A stretch of DNA of 57,998 nt. Origin: Muribaculaceae bacterium (lineage in GTDB: Bacteria; Bacteroidota; Bacteroidia; Bacteroidales; Muribaculaceae). Below the pieces are notes generated by a model that saw nothing but the letters and a program-made list of their open reading frames with translations, ran no database searches and was not told the origin of the DNA. The DNA lies in contig JAGCRW010000064.1 in assembly GCA_017964485.1 (NCBI GenBank), forward strand, positions 1-57,998, written 5' to 3'. Each line of letters starts with the position of its first letter. Position 1 is the first letter of the stretch. Below are positions 9,103 through 18,510 of the stretch, piece after piece. Both the position numbers and the translations under genes were made by a program.

Positions 9103-11250
9103 TTATTTAATTACTTTACTAGTCGTGCGAGTACCATTATCATAAGTAGTTACTACAATGTTCACGCCCTTAAATGGCTCTGCACTCTCAATCCCAATAG
9201 TGTTATAATACTTCACACTAACTATTTGAGCATCGACATCAAGGTTCTGAACACCTGTAACAACAGGAGTACTAAATGGATAAACCACATACTCATCGCT
9301 TACGCCACCGTCAATGTAAGGCAAAACATTAAGGCTAGCAGATGAGGGCTCTGCCTTCTTAACAACTGCGTCAAACTCATAGGCAGTACCTGAATCGAAT
9401 TTGGTGTCACTAGGCAACAATGATGGGTCAATCATAAAGCCGCCCTTAAGATAAACGGTATTGTAATAGGTGTCGGGGTTGTTAATATAGAACTTGTTGT
9501 CACCGCCATAGATTGCGCCAACAATGTGAATGACTTCTTGAGGCTTAGGCTTAACAAAGAAATAGGTTTTACCATTGGTGCCTGTCTGGGTTCCAATGAA
9601 ACTGGCTGGGCAATAACTATTGGGGGCCCAATTAGTAGACATGCCTTTTTTATCAATATCGTCATCAACAACCTTCATCTCGGGGTTAACACGATTAAGG
9701 AGTTTGCCCTTCTTTACGTGGATATATCTCTCTTTAAAATCTGAAGGGTCGGCAAGTCCTGTAATAGCCACCCAATTGCTCTGATCATAAGAATCATTAT
9801 AATCGTAATACCTGCTCATGCCATCAATAGCACCATTGGGCTTTTCGTCGGGTTTACTGAACCTACCATAATCCTTTGCATAAAGTGTGTTACCAACAAC
9901 TATTGCACCATAAAGATAATGATCTTCAACTTCGGTTACATCATAAATAACGCCGTCTGCACCATTCTCAGCAATATAAGCAAGATCCTTTTCTGCTGGG
10001 AACAACTGGCACTGAACGGGAGAATAAGCCTCATTGCCAGAAATGATTTCATCGCTTGCAACTTGATCCCAGAAACCTACTGCTCCTCCTTTTATGCCAA
10101 ATCTATATATTACAGGTCTTACACCATAATTATACTTATTCTTAAAGAAACCTATATTGTTTCCTTGAGGTAGCCAATCTGGAACAAGGCCCTCGCCATA
10201 GCCTGAAGTATGTGGTGATTCACTGTAACCATCATGACCATGGCGACCATAACCATTATAAAGCACATTACTGTCGGCCAAACCTGTTACTCCAATCGAC
10301 GATGAGGAAATTGTTTGTCTCATTCCAAATAAACCACCTGTTGCCTTTGCTGATGCTACCGACTTCACAATTGGTGCTGTATTAGCATTATATATAGGTT
10401 CCAGCATATTATCCGAGAAATCGTGTTTTGAACTCTCTATAACAACAGGGAATCCTGCTAGTATAACATTGCCTTGTGGTATCTCCTCAAGAGTGGCTAA
10501 ACCTCCTGCCACGGCAGGAAGATCTGTAACCTTATATACTTTCACAGCGCTACCACCAGGAACCTTGTAAGAGAAAGCTGTCCTTAATGTAGTATAATAG
10601 TTATTATTCATTAAAAACTCTTCAACAGGAGCAGCTGCAAAATAGTTATTCTCTAAGTTAATGGGTTCAATATACCATTGGCAACCTAGGTCAGTAGCTG
10701 TTTTCGACAGTGAAAGCGTGCTGTTTTCATCGCCAAAATAACGTGTTTGATTTATTGTGTATCCTGCAACTGATTTATTCAAAGTTACTTTTGCTGTGTA
10801 TTTGCTACTACCATTAGAGGTCTCGGTAATAGTTGCAGGTAATCCACTTAAAATATAAGCACCTGCACTGGTGCCAACATAGACGCAATAGGAGATGTAT
10901 TTTAATCCCACACCCTGGGCGATAATGTCGAAATTGTTATTAGAAGATGATTGCTTCTCAAGATATAACACTGAACCAGGGTCAGTAAACACGTCATTTG
11001 GTGTAATAATCTTTATATCGTAATCAAGATAGGTTCCTACACGCCCCATTGCTGCCTCGCCGTCATCTTCTGCAAGGCTTGAAGCCGTTCCTACTATTTT
11101 TTGAGCATTAATGCTATCATACACGACACTCAGGTATTCATTGTCAGCATTAACATTACGAATACGATAGAATCCACTTCCATTAAGTTGCGCGAAACTT
11201 AAGATAGAAATGCTAAAAAGCAACGAAAAAACAATAATTATTTTTTTCAT
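9103..11250 (-). CDS. Secreted paralog B with variant C-terminal signal
   Basis: This is a 715-residue protein with a signal peptide (MKKIIIVFSLLFSISILSFAQ). Its first 440 or so residues are very close to paralog A (6819-8852). The C-terminal third is unrelated to A and contains a separate beta-rich module. The final residues (VKYYNTIGIESAEPF, then GVNIVVTTYDNGT and TSKVIK) closely match the end of the giant gene upstream, not the end of paralog A. This looks like another form of T9SS C-terminal domain. No enzyme motif was recognised. The start lies 81 nt after the end of the giant gene, with a strong hairpin between them. Confidence 0.75.
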   Translation of the reverse strand: MKKIIIVFSLLFSISILSFAQLNGSGFYRIRNVNADNEYLSVVYDSINAQKIVGTASSLAEDDGEAAMGRVGTYLDYDIKIITPNDVFTDPGSVLYLEKQSSSNNNFDIIAQGVGLKYISYCVYVGTSAGAYILSGLPATITETSNGSSKYTAKVTLNKSVAGYTINQTRYFGDENSTLSLSKTATDLGCQWYIEPINLENNYFAAAPVEEFLMNNNYYTTLRTAFSYKVPGGSAVKVYKVTDLPAVAGGLATLEEIPQGNVILAGFPVVIESSKHDFSDNMLEPIYNANTAPIVKSVASAKATGGLFGMRQTISSSSIGVTGLADSNVLYNGYGRHGHDGYSESPHTSGYGEGLVPDWLPQGNNIGFFKNKYNYGVRPVIYRFGIKGGAVGFWDQVASDEIISGNEAYSPVQCQLFPAEKDLAYIAENGADGVIYDVTEVEDHYLYGAIVVGNTLYAKDYGRFSKPDEKPNGAIDGMSRYYDYNDSYDQSNWVAITGLADPSDFKERYIHVKKGKLLNRVNPEMKVVDDDIDKKGMSTNWAPNSYCPASFIGTQTGTNGKTYFFVKPKPQEVIHIVGAIYGGDNKFYINNPDTYYNTVYLKGGFMIDPSLLPSDTKFDSGTAYEFDAVVKKAEPSSASLNVLPYIDGGVSDEYVVYPFSTPVVTGVQNLDVDAQIVSVKYYNTIGIESAEPFKGVNIVVTTYDNGTRTTSKVIK

Positions 11251-11279
11251 AAATCACACTCTTAAAAAGTGATTATAAT

Positions 11280-11314
11280 AACAAGGGTAGGCTAGTATAA
11301 TGCCTACCCTTGTT
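11280..11314 (-). terminator. Strong hairpin after the giant repeat gene
   Basis: A perfect 13-bp stem (aacaagggtaggc / gcctacccttgtt) with a 9-nt loop lies 18 nt beyond the stop at 11332. There is no long U-tract in the leftward direction, but the stem is very stable. It lies upstream of the paralog B start at 11250, so paralog B depends on read-through or on an unrecognised promoter. Confidence 0.72.
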
Positions 11315-11331
11315 GTTAGTGATAGACTTAA

Positions 11332-14300
11332 TTATTTGATAGCCTTAGTCGTGGCTTGTGAGCCATCGGTAAAGGTCGTCACAATAATATTCACACCCTC
11401 GAATGGAGTTTCGCTTTCAATACCAAGAGCATTGTAGTAACGTATTGACTTCACTTCTTTAGTAGTAGAAACATTATTAACAGCAGTGAATGTGTCATCC
11501 TCATATTCGAAGATATAGCCAGGAGCGTCACCATCTTTACCAGCATCGAAATCAGTATCATAAATAAAATCTGTCAATCCAGTCTCAGTCTCCTTGTCAT
11601 AACCTAACAGATAAGCATTATTGCCCTCAAGAGTGCTGACATTGCTCTTCCAGAAGCCAAGACCATTCATGTCAAGACCACCATTGGGGTTTTCTTTCTG
11701 TCCAAGTTTTAGGTAAGAGTTCTCCATGCCACTTGGAACATCATCGCCAAGGAATGAGCCTACAAGCTTGTTGTCATCTGTTGGTTGAGAGATTGTCCTA
11801 AGTGCAGGAGCACCACTTGTGCTGGTGCGACCTAACTTTTCATTAAGCAAATCTTGAACAAATTGTGCCATTTGAGAGAGCTCACTGGTCTCCACGGCTG
11901 GATGCTCAGGCTTTCCTGTTGGACGAAGAACAATCTCACCGTCAGAATCCGACCTAAGAACTACTGGAGTAGCAGCTGGAATAGTAGTTCCGCCTACTGG
12001 CTCCAATTTGGCAAGATAGTAAGCTATTGTAGTGCCGTCTTTCTTAGTGAAAGATTTTCTTTCAGTCTCTGAAATAGTATAAGCCGCAGCATTGGTAGTC
12101 TCAATCTTAGCCTCAAAATCAAGATAGGTAGTAGTATAGTTATAGGTGTCCCCTGTTGGTTTACCTTCTTTATCATAGCTTTCTTGCTCAAACTTAGTAT
12201 TTGCTACGAATGGCATATAAGTGGTCTCATCATAGTTAGGATCCTGCTCGTCGAATGGCTCGAGAATCCACTTGCCTGCGTCATCGTTGGCAAGGTTATT
12301 CTTGTTGTCAAAGCCGAATGATCCGTCGGCATCTTGACGCAGAGCGTAAGTCTCACCATAGTCTATGCGATCTATGCTGTTGAGAATAAGATTTCCGAGT
12401 GTTGGTGAAAGACCTACACCACCCGTATTGCCGTTACCGTCAACAAAGTAGCTCTGGATATATGGCTTAGCATTCTCTTTGAGCTTATCCCACATCTCAT
12501 CGGGATCATCGAGATATTGAGCTGTGCGCCATGCGATGTTGTAAAGCTTACCCATAGTGGTAGAAGGACCTGCTTGCTGTTCCATAGTCTGGAGTTTAGC
12601 CACGAGCTGCTCTTTGCTCTTGCCCATCAGGCTGAGCATATCAAGAGCCATGTCGCAGTACTCTTTAAGGTCAGGTATACTAACCTCGAGCATATAAGCG
12701 TCCTTGCCATCACTTGTGAGAGTGGGCTCTACATAGAGATTCAAGTCAACGCTCTCGAGCAAGGTCTGTACCATTGGTTCAACGAGACCAGCATACTGCT
12801 GATAGTTAGGATCTTCATTGAGTTTCTCGGTAACCACGTCACTTGCGGTGGCTGCTACCACTGCGAGCACGTCGTTAATCATTGTCATGTAGTCGCCCAC
12901 GTCAACACCTTGCGAGCGCAGCATCTCCAATGGCAGAGTTTTGGTGTTATTGGTCTCACCAGTGCCGATGTAGATTACTGTACCGGCAGCGGTCTTGGCC
13001 TCGGTGGCGCTTGCGTCAGGTGTGGCGGCGAACTTGCCAGTAACATTCACATACTTGCCATCGGCGCCCTTGATGCGGTAGTAACCACTAAATGGCTCAG
13101 CCTTGATAGCGTCGGCAAAGCCCCACCAGTAATGCTGGTCGGTAAGAGTAACCTCACCTTCACTGAAGTCGCCAAATCCGAAGGTTCCATCGGCATCGTC
13201 ACGCAGATAATAAGTGTGACCCTCATATAGGCGGTCGATGTTGTTGCGAACCATCGCAGCTAGAGTGCTGTTGGTGCCATGGGTGTCGAGATAGTCAAGA
13301 ACCTGTTCAACAGCCCAGTCACGCATTGTGTGACCACCATTGTGTTGCGAAGTATAGTTAGGATATTTCTTTTCCCACTCGGTAACAATACTGTCGGGAA
13401 CGGTTGGGAGTGTCACATAGGCATAGTAAGCGTCGGTCTCGCCAGGAACGAGTTTCACACGCATATAAGCGTTCTCGTGAATAAACGATTCCATAGCTTC
13501 TTTAGCTCTAGTAACATTCTCAGGAGATGATGGGTTAGGTGACTGTGTGCCTATAAGTCTGTCTATAAGGGCCTTGCCAAGCTCGATGGCATGATCCACA
13601 TAACTCTGGATGTTACGTCCATCGCCTACGAGATTAGTAACCTTCATTGAGCCGTCCTCAAGCATGCCGTCAATTGTAACAGCGATAGGAGTGGCCTCGG
13701 CCTCAGTAGCACTTGGAGTAGCATAGTAAGGACCTACAACCTCAACATACTTGCCTGTAGCTACGTTGCAAATCTTGTAGAAGTCGCTCTCTACTGGTTG
13801 GTCTTCCTCCTCAAGGTCGATGCCCCATTGGATAGACTTGTCGGTAGAGCTGAAATTTTCGGCATCAACATAACCAAAGGTCCGGTTGCTGTCCTCTTTC
13901 AGATAGTAGGTGTGACCTTGGATAATGCCAGGATCATTGATAAGATTATTAATGAGTTGTGCAAGAGTGCCATCGGTGTTATGGTTAGCAAGATAGTTCT
14001 GGACCACTTGAACACCATAGTCCCAAGCTGCCTCCTTAGTGTCGGCTGTGATTATGCCATGGGTGGACATCTCGTGATATACATCGTAAGGAATCTCGGG
14101 TATGGTTGCAATAGCATATACATAGTTGGTGCCAGTCACTGGCTTAACGCGCATGTAAGCAGCAGCGCGAACGAAGTCTTCCATGTACTTCTTAGCCTTT
14201 TCAATGTTTGCTGGACTTGACATGCCATTGAGCACATCGGCGATAGCCACCTTGCCAAGCTTGATGGCTTTCTCAACATAGCTCTGAATGTCGGCTTGCT

Positions 14301-16077
14301 CACCGTTCTTAGCAACAGCGCTCATATTGGTAACTTTGTAGCTGCCATCATCGAGTTTGCCATTGTAAGTAATATGGATCTCGGTAGCGCCAGCCTCATT
14401 GGTGTTGGGTCGAGCATAATACTTGCTGAGCACTTGCACATAGTCGCCAGTCTCAACATTGCGCACCTTGTAGGTTCCTGAAGTGAGGTTGTCTTCCTCA
14501 ACGTCCTTAACATCAAAGCCCCACATGTAGTCTTTGTTGGTCTTAATATCATTGAAATTGTCAACAATAACCTCTGAGTTTATATTCCAACCTTCACCCT
14601 CAGCAAATTTAGGATAGTAATCAAAAGTGCCATTGCTCTCAGCTCCCAGATAATAGGTCACACCTGGACGAATCATATCAATATTGGCAAGAATATAACT
14701 GGAAAGGGTGTTGTCAGTTCCACTAATTCCAGGCAATTCACCATGCAAATATTTCTTCACATAATTTACACCATATTCCCAAGCAGCCTTCTCAGTTTGC
14801 TCGGTGATAGCACCGTGTTGCGCCATCTGATATATTACCTCTCCTGGTATGTGAGGGATCGTAGCATAAGCATAAACTGCATCTTCTACGTCTTCAACAT
14901 CTTTAACAGGTTTGATGCACATGAAGGCATTTCTATTAACAAAATTCTCCAGTGTGTCCTGAGCTATTACAATGTTATCTGGATCGGCATTGCCGTCGAG
15001 AACATTAGAGATTGCCACCTTACCAATGAAAATGGCCTTCTGAACATAGTTATAGATATCGATGTCATTATTGTTTGGATCTTTACCCTGTAAGTTGATG
15101 ATCTTCTGTCCGCCATTGGCTTTTCCATCAAACGTGATGCGGATATCGCTAGCTTGTTCCTCGCTACCATCAGGAGTTGCGTAATACCTGCCCTGAATGC
15201 GCACCCATCTATCTTTACCGCCATCTTCACCGCCAAGATTGTGAATCTTGTAAGTACCATCCTGAACATTGTCGGTATTCACCTTTGGAATAAGCTTCCA
15301 ATATGAGTGTTCGTTGTTGCTCTTAAGAGTGGCAGTATTGACCGTAGTCTCGTAAGTTTCTTCATCTTTGATGTTTTCTCCAGTTTCAATATAACCGAAC
15401 GAACCATCAGTATCTTCTGTCAGCATATAGGTGCACCCCTCATGAATATACTGAAGGTTGTTGAGAATTTTAGCAGTTAAACCAGTGTCGGTTCCACCTT
15501 TACTAAGATAGCTGACAACTAAATCCTTGCACCATTGCCACATGTCGCCTTCATAATTTTCGGGAATCTTAACCTTTTGTTCCCAAACATCAACGATGTC
15601 TTTGGGAATGTAGGGCAGTACTGCAATAGCATGATAGGTGTCGGCCTTGCCGTCAACAGGCATTATGCGCATAAATGCATACTGTTCAGCAAGTTCATGC
15701 ATGCGATTGATGGCCATTTGAACATGCTCCTCCGAAGAGTTCGCTAAAACCTTACGAAGCTCTGCCTCGGCCAATTTCAGGGCCTTGGGAATGTAGTCAT
15801 AAACCTCAACTGGTGTGTTCTCAGCACCGTAGTTTGAGGCTAACGAGTTCACTTTGTATGTGCCGTCACTGAGTTTCTTCTCGATGCCAACAGTGATATA
15901 GCTGGCAGCGCTTTGAGAAGTAACGAGTTGGGCATCATACTTGCCGGTGACCTTGATGTAATTATTGCCACCAACATTCTGAATGCGATAAACACCCGTC
16001 TGTGGAGCTTGTGCATAGGTTGAGAAACCTAGCAATGCCACAACGAGCATCAGCACGATTGTAATCGTTTTTCTCAT
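11332..16077 (-). CDS. Giant secreted protein with five repeats
   Basis: This is a 1581-residue protein with a signal peptide (MRKTITIVLMLVVALLGFSTYAQ). Five repeat units begin near residues 25, 272, 531, 762 and 995, each about 230-260 residues. Each opens with a strand motif of the form G-x-Y-R/K-I/V-x-N (GVYRIQNVGGNNY, GTYKIHNLGGEDG, GTYKVRNVETGDY, DFYKICNVATGKY, GYYRIKGADGKY). A helical stretch of about 100 residues follows (AYMRVKPV, IPEIPYDV, AAWDYGVQ), and units close with a motif such as GHTYYLKEDSNRTFGY. Residues about 1230-1500 are non-repetitive. The end (IRYYNALGIESETPF, GVNIIVTTFTDGS, TTKAIK) matches paralog B and is probably a T9SS-type signal. No catalytic motif was recognised; an adhesin or ligand-binding surface protein is the likeliest role. 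Confidence 0.75.
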   Translation of the reverse strand: MRKTITIVLMLVVALLGFSTYAQAPQTGVYRIQNVGGNNYIKVTGKYDAQLVTSQSAASYITVGIEKKLSDGTYKVNSLASNYGAENTPVEVYDYIPKALKLAEAELRKVLANSSEEHVQMAINRMHELAEQYAFMRIMPVDGKADTYHAIAVLPYIPKDIVDVWEQKVKIPENYEGDMWQWCKDLVVSYLSKGGTDTGLTAKILNNLQYIHEGCTYMLTEDTDGSFGYIETGENIKDEETYETTVNTATLKSNNEHSYWKLIPKVNTDNVQDGTYKIHNLGGEDGGKDRWVRIQGRYYATPDGSEEQASDIRITFDGKANGGQKIINLQGKDPNNNDIDIYNYVQKAIFIGKVAISNVLDGNADPDNIVIAQDTLENFVNRNAFMCIKPVKDVEDVEDAVYAYATIPHIPGEVIYQMAQHGAITEQTEKAAWEYGVNYVKKYLHGELPGISGTDNTLSSYILANIDMIRPGVTYYLGAESNGTFDYYPKFAEGEGWNINSEVIVDNFNDIKTNKDYMWGFDVKDVEEDNLTSGTYKVRNVETGDYVQVLSKYYARPNTNEAGATEIHITYNGKLDDGSYKVTNMSAVAKNGEQADIQSYVEKAIKLGKVAIADVLNGMSSPANIEKAKKYMEDFVRAAAYMRVKPVTGTNYVYAIATIPEIPYDVYHEMSTHGIITADTKEAAWDYGVQVVQNYLANHNTDGTLAQLINNLINDPGIIQGHTYYLKEDSNRTFGYVDAENFSSTDKSIQWGIDLEEEDQPVESDFYKICNVATGKYVEVVGPYYATPSATEAEATPIAVTIDGMLEDGSMKVTNLVGDGRNIQSYVDHAIELGKALIDRLIGTQSPNPSSPENVTRAKEAMESFIHENAYMRVKLVPGETDAYYAYVTLPTVPDSIVTEWEKKYPNYTSQHNGGHTMRDWAVEQVLDYLDTHGTNSTLAAMVRNNIDRLYEGHTYYLRDDADGTFGFGDFSEGEVTLTDQHYWWGFADAIKAEPFSGYYRIKGADGKYVNVTGKFAATPDASATEAKTAAGTVIYIGTGETNNTKTLPLEMLRSQGVDVGDYMTMINDVLAVVAATASDVVTEKLNEDPNYQQYAGLVEPMVQTLLESVDLNLYVEPTLTSDGKDAYMLEVSIPDLKEYCDMALDMLSLMGKSKEQLVAKLQTMEQQAGPSTTMGKLYNIAWRTAQYLDDPDEMWDKLKENAKPYIQSYFVDGNGNTGGVGLSPTLGNLILNSIDRIDYGETYALRQDADGSFGFDNKNNLANDDAGKWILEPFDEQDPNYDETTYMPFVANTKFEQESYDKEGKPTGDTYNYTTTYLDFEAKIETTNAAAYTISETERKSFTKKDGTTIAYYLAKLEPVGGTTIPAATPVVLRSDSDGEIVLRPTGKPEHPAVETSELSQMAQFVQDLLNEKLGRTSTSGAPALRTISQPTDDNKLVGSFLGDDVPSGMENSYLKLGQKENPNGGLDMNGLGFWKSNVSTLEGNNAYLLGYDKETETGLTDFIYDTDFDAGKDGDAPGYIFEYEDDTFTAVNNVSTTKEVKSIRYYNALGIESETPFEGVNIIVTTFTDGSQATTKAIK

Positions 16078-16191
16078 AAATTCAGTAAATTAGTTATTAA
16101 TGTTAATAGTTTTTTTCAAATTTGTTATAAAATGTGACACCATCGAGCTCCCCTCATAATGTCTATACAAATTATAATAGTTTTCAACTTG

Positions 16192-16223
16192 CAAAAATAC
16201 GAAATTTATTTGTATTGACCAAA
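16192..16223 (-). promoter_or_regulatory. Bacteroidetes-type promoter for the giant gene
   Basis: Read leftward, TTTG (16223-16220) is followed after exactly 20 nt by TATTTTTG (16199-16192). This matches the -33 TTTG and -7 TAnnTTTG consensus. It predicts a transcript start near 16185 and an untranslated leader of about 108 nt before the ATG at 16077. Confidence 0.7.
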
Positions 16224-16310
16224 TTATTACTATAATTAATGTGTAAAAACTTTTTTGTGTTTTTCTCATATTTCGCCATAGTCCAGTGCTTCACTATACT
16301 GCGCAGTGAA

Positions 16311-16350
16311 ATATGGAATCCCCACCAAAACAAGTGAAGATTCCATGTTT
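16311..16350 (+). terminator. Hairpin terminator, copy 2 of a repeated pair
   Basis: The stem atatggaatc / gattccatgt with an 18-nt loop is followed by TTTTT-A on the plus strand. It lies just beyond the 3' end of tex (16370). It is near-identical to 4183-4226 and in the same orientation, so the two copies bracket the 12-kb block of secreted proteins. Confidence 0.65.
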
Positions 16351-16369
16351 TTAGTAATTCTAAAGGATA

Positions 16370-18508
16370 TTACGGTTGTTGCACGCCTTTCATCGACAGC
16401 GCTATGCGCTTGCGCTCAAGGTCAACGCTTACCACCCGCACTCGCACGTGCTGGTTGAGTTTAACCGCCTTGGCAGGGTTGTCAATTCGTTTGTCGCTGA
16501 GTTGAGAAACGTGGACTAGGCCCTCTTTGTGAACGCCTATATCAACGAAGGCGCCAAACTGTGTGACGTTGGTCACGATTCCTGGCAGCTCCATGCCTGG
16601 TTTGAGGTCAGTGATTTCGTGCACGCTTTCGTCAAACTCCATCGCCTTAACCTCGCTGCGTGGGTCGCGACCAGGTTTCTCAAGCTCTTTCATAATGTCA
16701 ATCAAGGTCAGCTCTCCCACATCGTGCGATATGTACCGCTTGATGTCGATGAGGTTACGCTTTTCTTTGTCTTTGATAAGCTCAGCGACGGTGCAGTTGC
16801 AGTCGCGTGCCATCTTAGTGACAAGTGCGTAGCGCTCGGGGTGAACGGCGCTGTTGTCGAGAGGGTTGTCGCTCTCAGGCACACGCAGGAAGCCAGCTGC
16901 CTGAGTGAAGGTCTTGGGACCGAGTTTTGGTACCTTGAGCAGCTCCTCACGTGAGTGGAAATCGCCGTTCTCGGCACGGTAGTTCACGATGTTCTGCGCC
17001 AATGTGGGGCCAAGTCCCGAAACGTAGGTCAGTAGCTCTTTGCTAGCGGTGTTGAGGTTCACACCCACGCTGTTGACGCAGCTCTCTACGGTGTAGTTGA
17101 GCGCCTCTTTGAGTTTAGTTTGGTCCACATCGTGCTGATATTGACCCACACCAATCGACTTGGGATCTATTTTCACCAATTCAGCGAGCGGGTCGAGCAG
17201 TCGGCGACCTATCGACACAGCGCCACGCACGGTAACATCCTTATCGGGGAACTCATCGCGGGCAATCTTGCTTGCGCTATAGATAGATGCGCCGTTCTCA
17301 CTCACGACAAACACGTTGATGTCGCGGCGATAGCGTATGCGTTTCAAGAATTTCTCGGTCTCGCGGCTGGCAGTGCCGTTGCCAAGAGCGATGGCGTCAA
17401 TCTTGTAGGTCTCGACAAGGTTGTGAATCTTCTTGGTAGAGCCCTCGATGTCGTAGTTGGGCGCGGTGGGATAAATAACATCGTTGTGCAGCAGATTGCC
17501 GTTTTCATCGAGACACACCACCTTGCAACCGGTGCGGAAACCTGGGTCAACGGCGAGGATGCGCTTGTGTCCCAACGGCGGAGCAAAGAGCAGCTGGCGC
17601 ACATTCTGGGCAAACATCTCAATTGCCTCGGTATCGGCACGCTCCTTGGAGAGAGCGGCAAACTCATTCTCAATCGACGGCTTGATGAGGCGGTCGAAGC
17701 TGTCTTCGGCGGCCTCTTCTACCAGCTGTGATGTCTCGCCTTTACCGCGCACCACGATGCGGCACACGTTATCGACGGCACGGTCGTTATTGATATCAAT
17801 GCTCACCTTGAGGAAACCTTCCTTCTCGCCACGGCGAATGGCAAGCAGCTGGTGAGATGAGATGTGCTTTAGGGGTTTGGAGAATTCATAGTAGAACTCA
17901 TAGTTGCGGCCTTCTATTTCCTTGCCTTTTACCACGCTGCAGTTGAGGATAGCATCGTAGCGGAATGAGCGACGCACACTGTTTCGCACCGCCTGATTCT
18001 CGTTCACCCACTCGGCGATTATGTCGAGAGCGCCGTCAATTGCATCATCGGCATTGGGCACCTTGTCGCCATCGACAAATTTTGAAGCCATTTGGTTCAC
18101 ATCGCCACCCTTTTGCGCCATAATCATCTTGGCGAGCGGTTCTAAACCTTTCTCACGCGCCACTTGGGCACGGGTGCGGCGTTTGGGCTTGTAGGGCAGG
18201 TAGATGTCCTCAAGTTCTGTAGCGTCCCAGCAGTTGAGGATGCGGTTTGAGAGCTCATCTGTAAGTTGTTCTTGCGCTTCAATGGTTTTCAGAATCGTTG
18301 ACTTGCGCTTCTGGAGCTCATCGTAGTAAGCCATGCGTGCGTCAATCGACTGGATTTGTGTCTCGTCGAGGTTTCCAGTCTGCTCCTTGCGGTAGCGGCT
18401 GATAAAAGGAATTGAGTTGTCATCCCGCAACAGGCTCACCGTGTTAGAGACCTTATTCAGCGGCAAGTCAAGTTCCTGTGATATTAAGGTGGAAATTTTA
18501 TCGGCCAT
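16370..18508 (-). CDS. tex: Tex family RNA-binding transcription accessory protein
   Basis: This 712-residue protein has the standard Tex layout. An N-terminal helical region (NSIPFISRYRKEQTGNLDE) is followed by an RNase H-like YqgF domain at about 320-450 (ILAVDPGFRTGCKVV, IALGNGTASRETE). Helix-hairpin-helix motifs lie near 490-560 (LNTASKELLTYVSGLG; LLKVPKLGPKTFTQAAGF), and a C-terminal S1 RNA-binding domain lies at about 640-708 (VTQFGAFVDIGVHKEGLVHVSQ). Tex binds nucleic acid and affects transcription in several bacteria. Length and motif order are normal. It appears to be a single transcription unit. Confidence 0.96.
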   Translation of the reverse strand: MADKISTLISQELDLPLNKVSNTVSLLRDDNSIPFISRYRKEQTGNLDETQIQSIDARMAYYDELQKRKSTILKTIEAQEQLTDELSNRILNCWDATELEDIYLPYKPKRRTRAQVAREKGLEPLAKMIMAQKGGDVNQMASKFVDGDKVPNADDAIDGALDIIAEWVNENQAVRNSVRRSFRYDAILNCSVVKGKEIEGRNYEFYYEFSKPLKHISSHQLLAIRRGEKEGFLKVSIDINNDRAVDNVCRIVVRGKGETSQLVEEAAEDSFDRLIKPSIENEFAALSKERADTEAIEMFAQNVRQLLFAPPLGHKRILAVDPGFRTGCKVVCLDENGNLLHNDVIYPTAPNYDIEGSTKKIHNLVETYKIDAIALGNGTASRETEKFLKRIRYRRDINVFVVSENGASIYSASKIARDEFPDKDVTVRGAVSIGRRLLDPLAELVKIDPKSIGVGQYQHDVDQTKLKEALNYTVESCVNSVGVNLNTASKELLTYVSGLGPTLAQNIVNYRAENGDFHSREELLKVPKLGPKTFTQAAGFLRVPESDNPLDNSAVHPERYALVTKMARDCNCTVAELIKDKEKRNLIDIKRYISHDVGELTLIDIMKELEKPGRDPRSEVKAMEFDESVHEITDLKPGMELPGIVTNVTQFGAFVDIGVHKEGLVHVSQLSDKRIDNPAKAVKLNQHVRVRVVSVDLERKRIALSMKGVQQP

Positions 18509-18510
18509 AT

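Noticed and set aside
12517-13230. Plus-strand frame of 237 codons opposite the giant repeat gene
   Set aside because: It lies within the repeat region of a well-supported gene and shows no motif or promoter.
11332-16077. CRISPR-like array in the repetitive region
   Set aside because: Repetition is of coding type with 230-260-residue units and diverged copies; there are no short direct repeats with even spacers.
4183-16350. The hairpin pair as att sites of an integrated element
   Set aside because: No integrase, transposase, relaxase or phage gene lies between the copies, and they look like terminators at gene ends. Kept only as a finding to check, not called as a mobile element.
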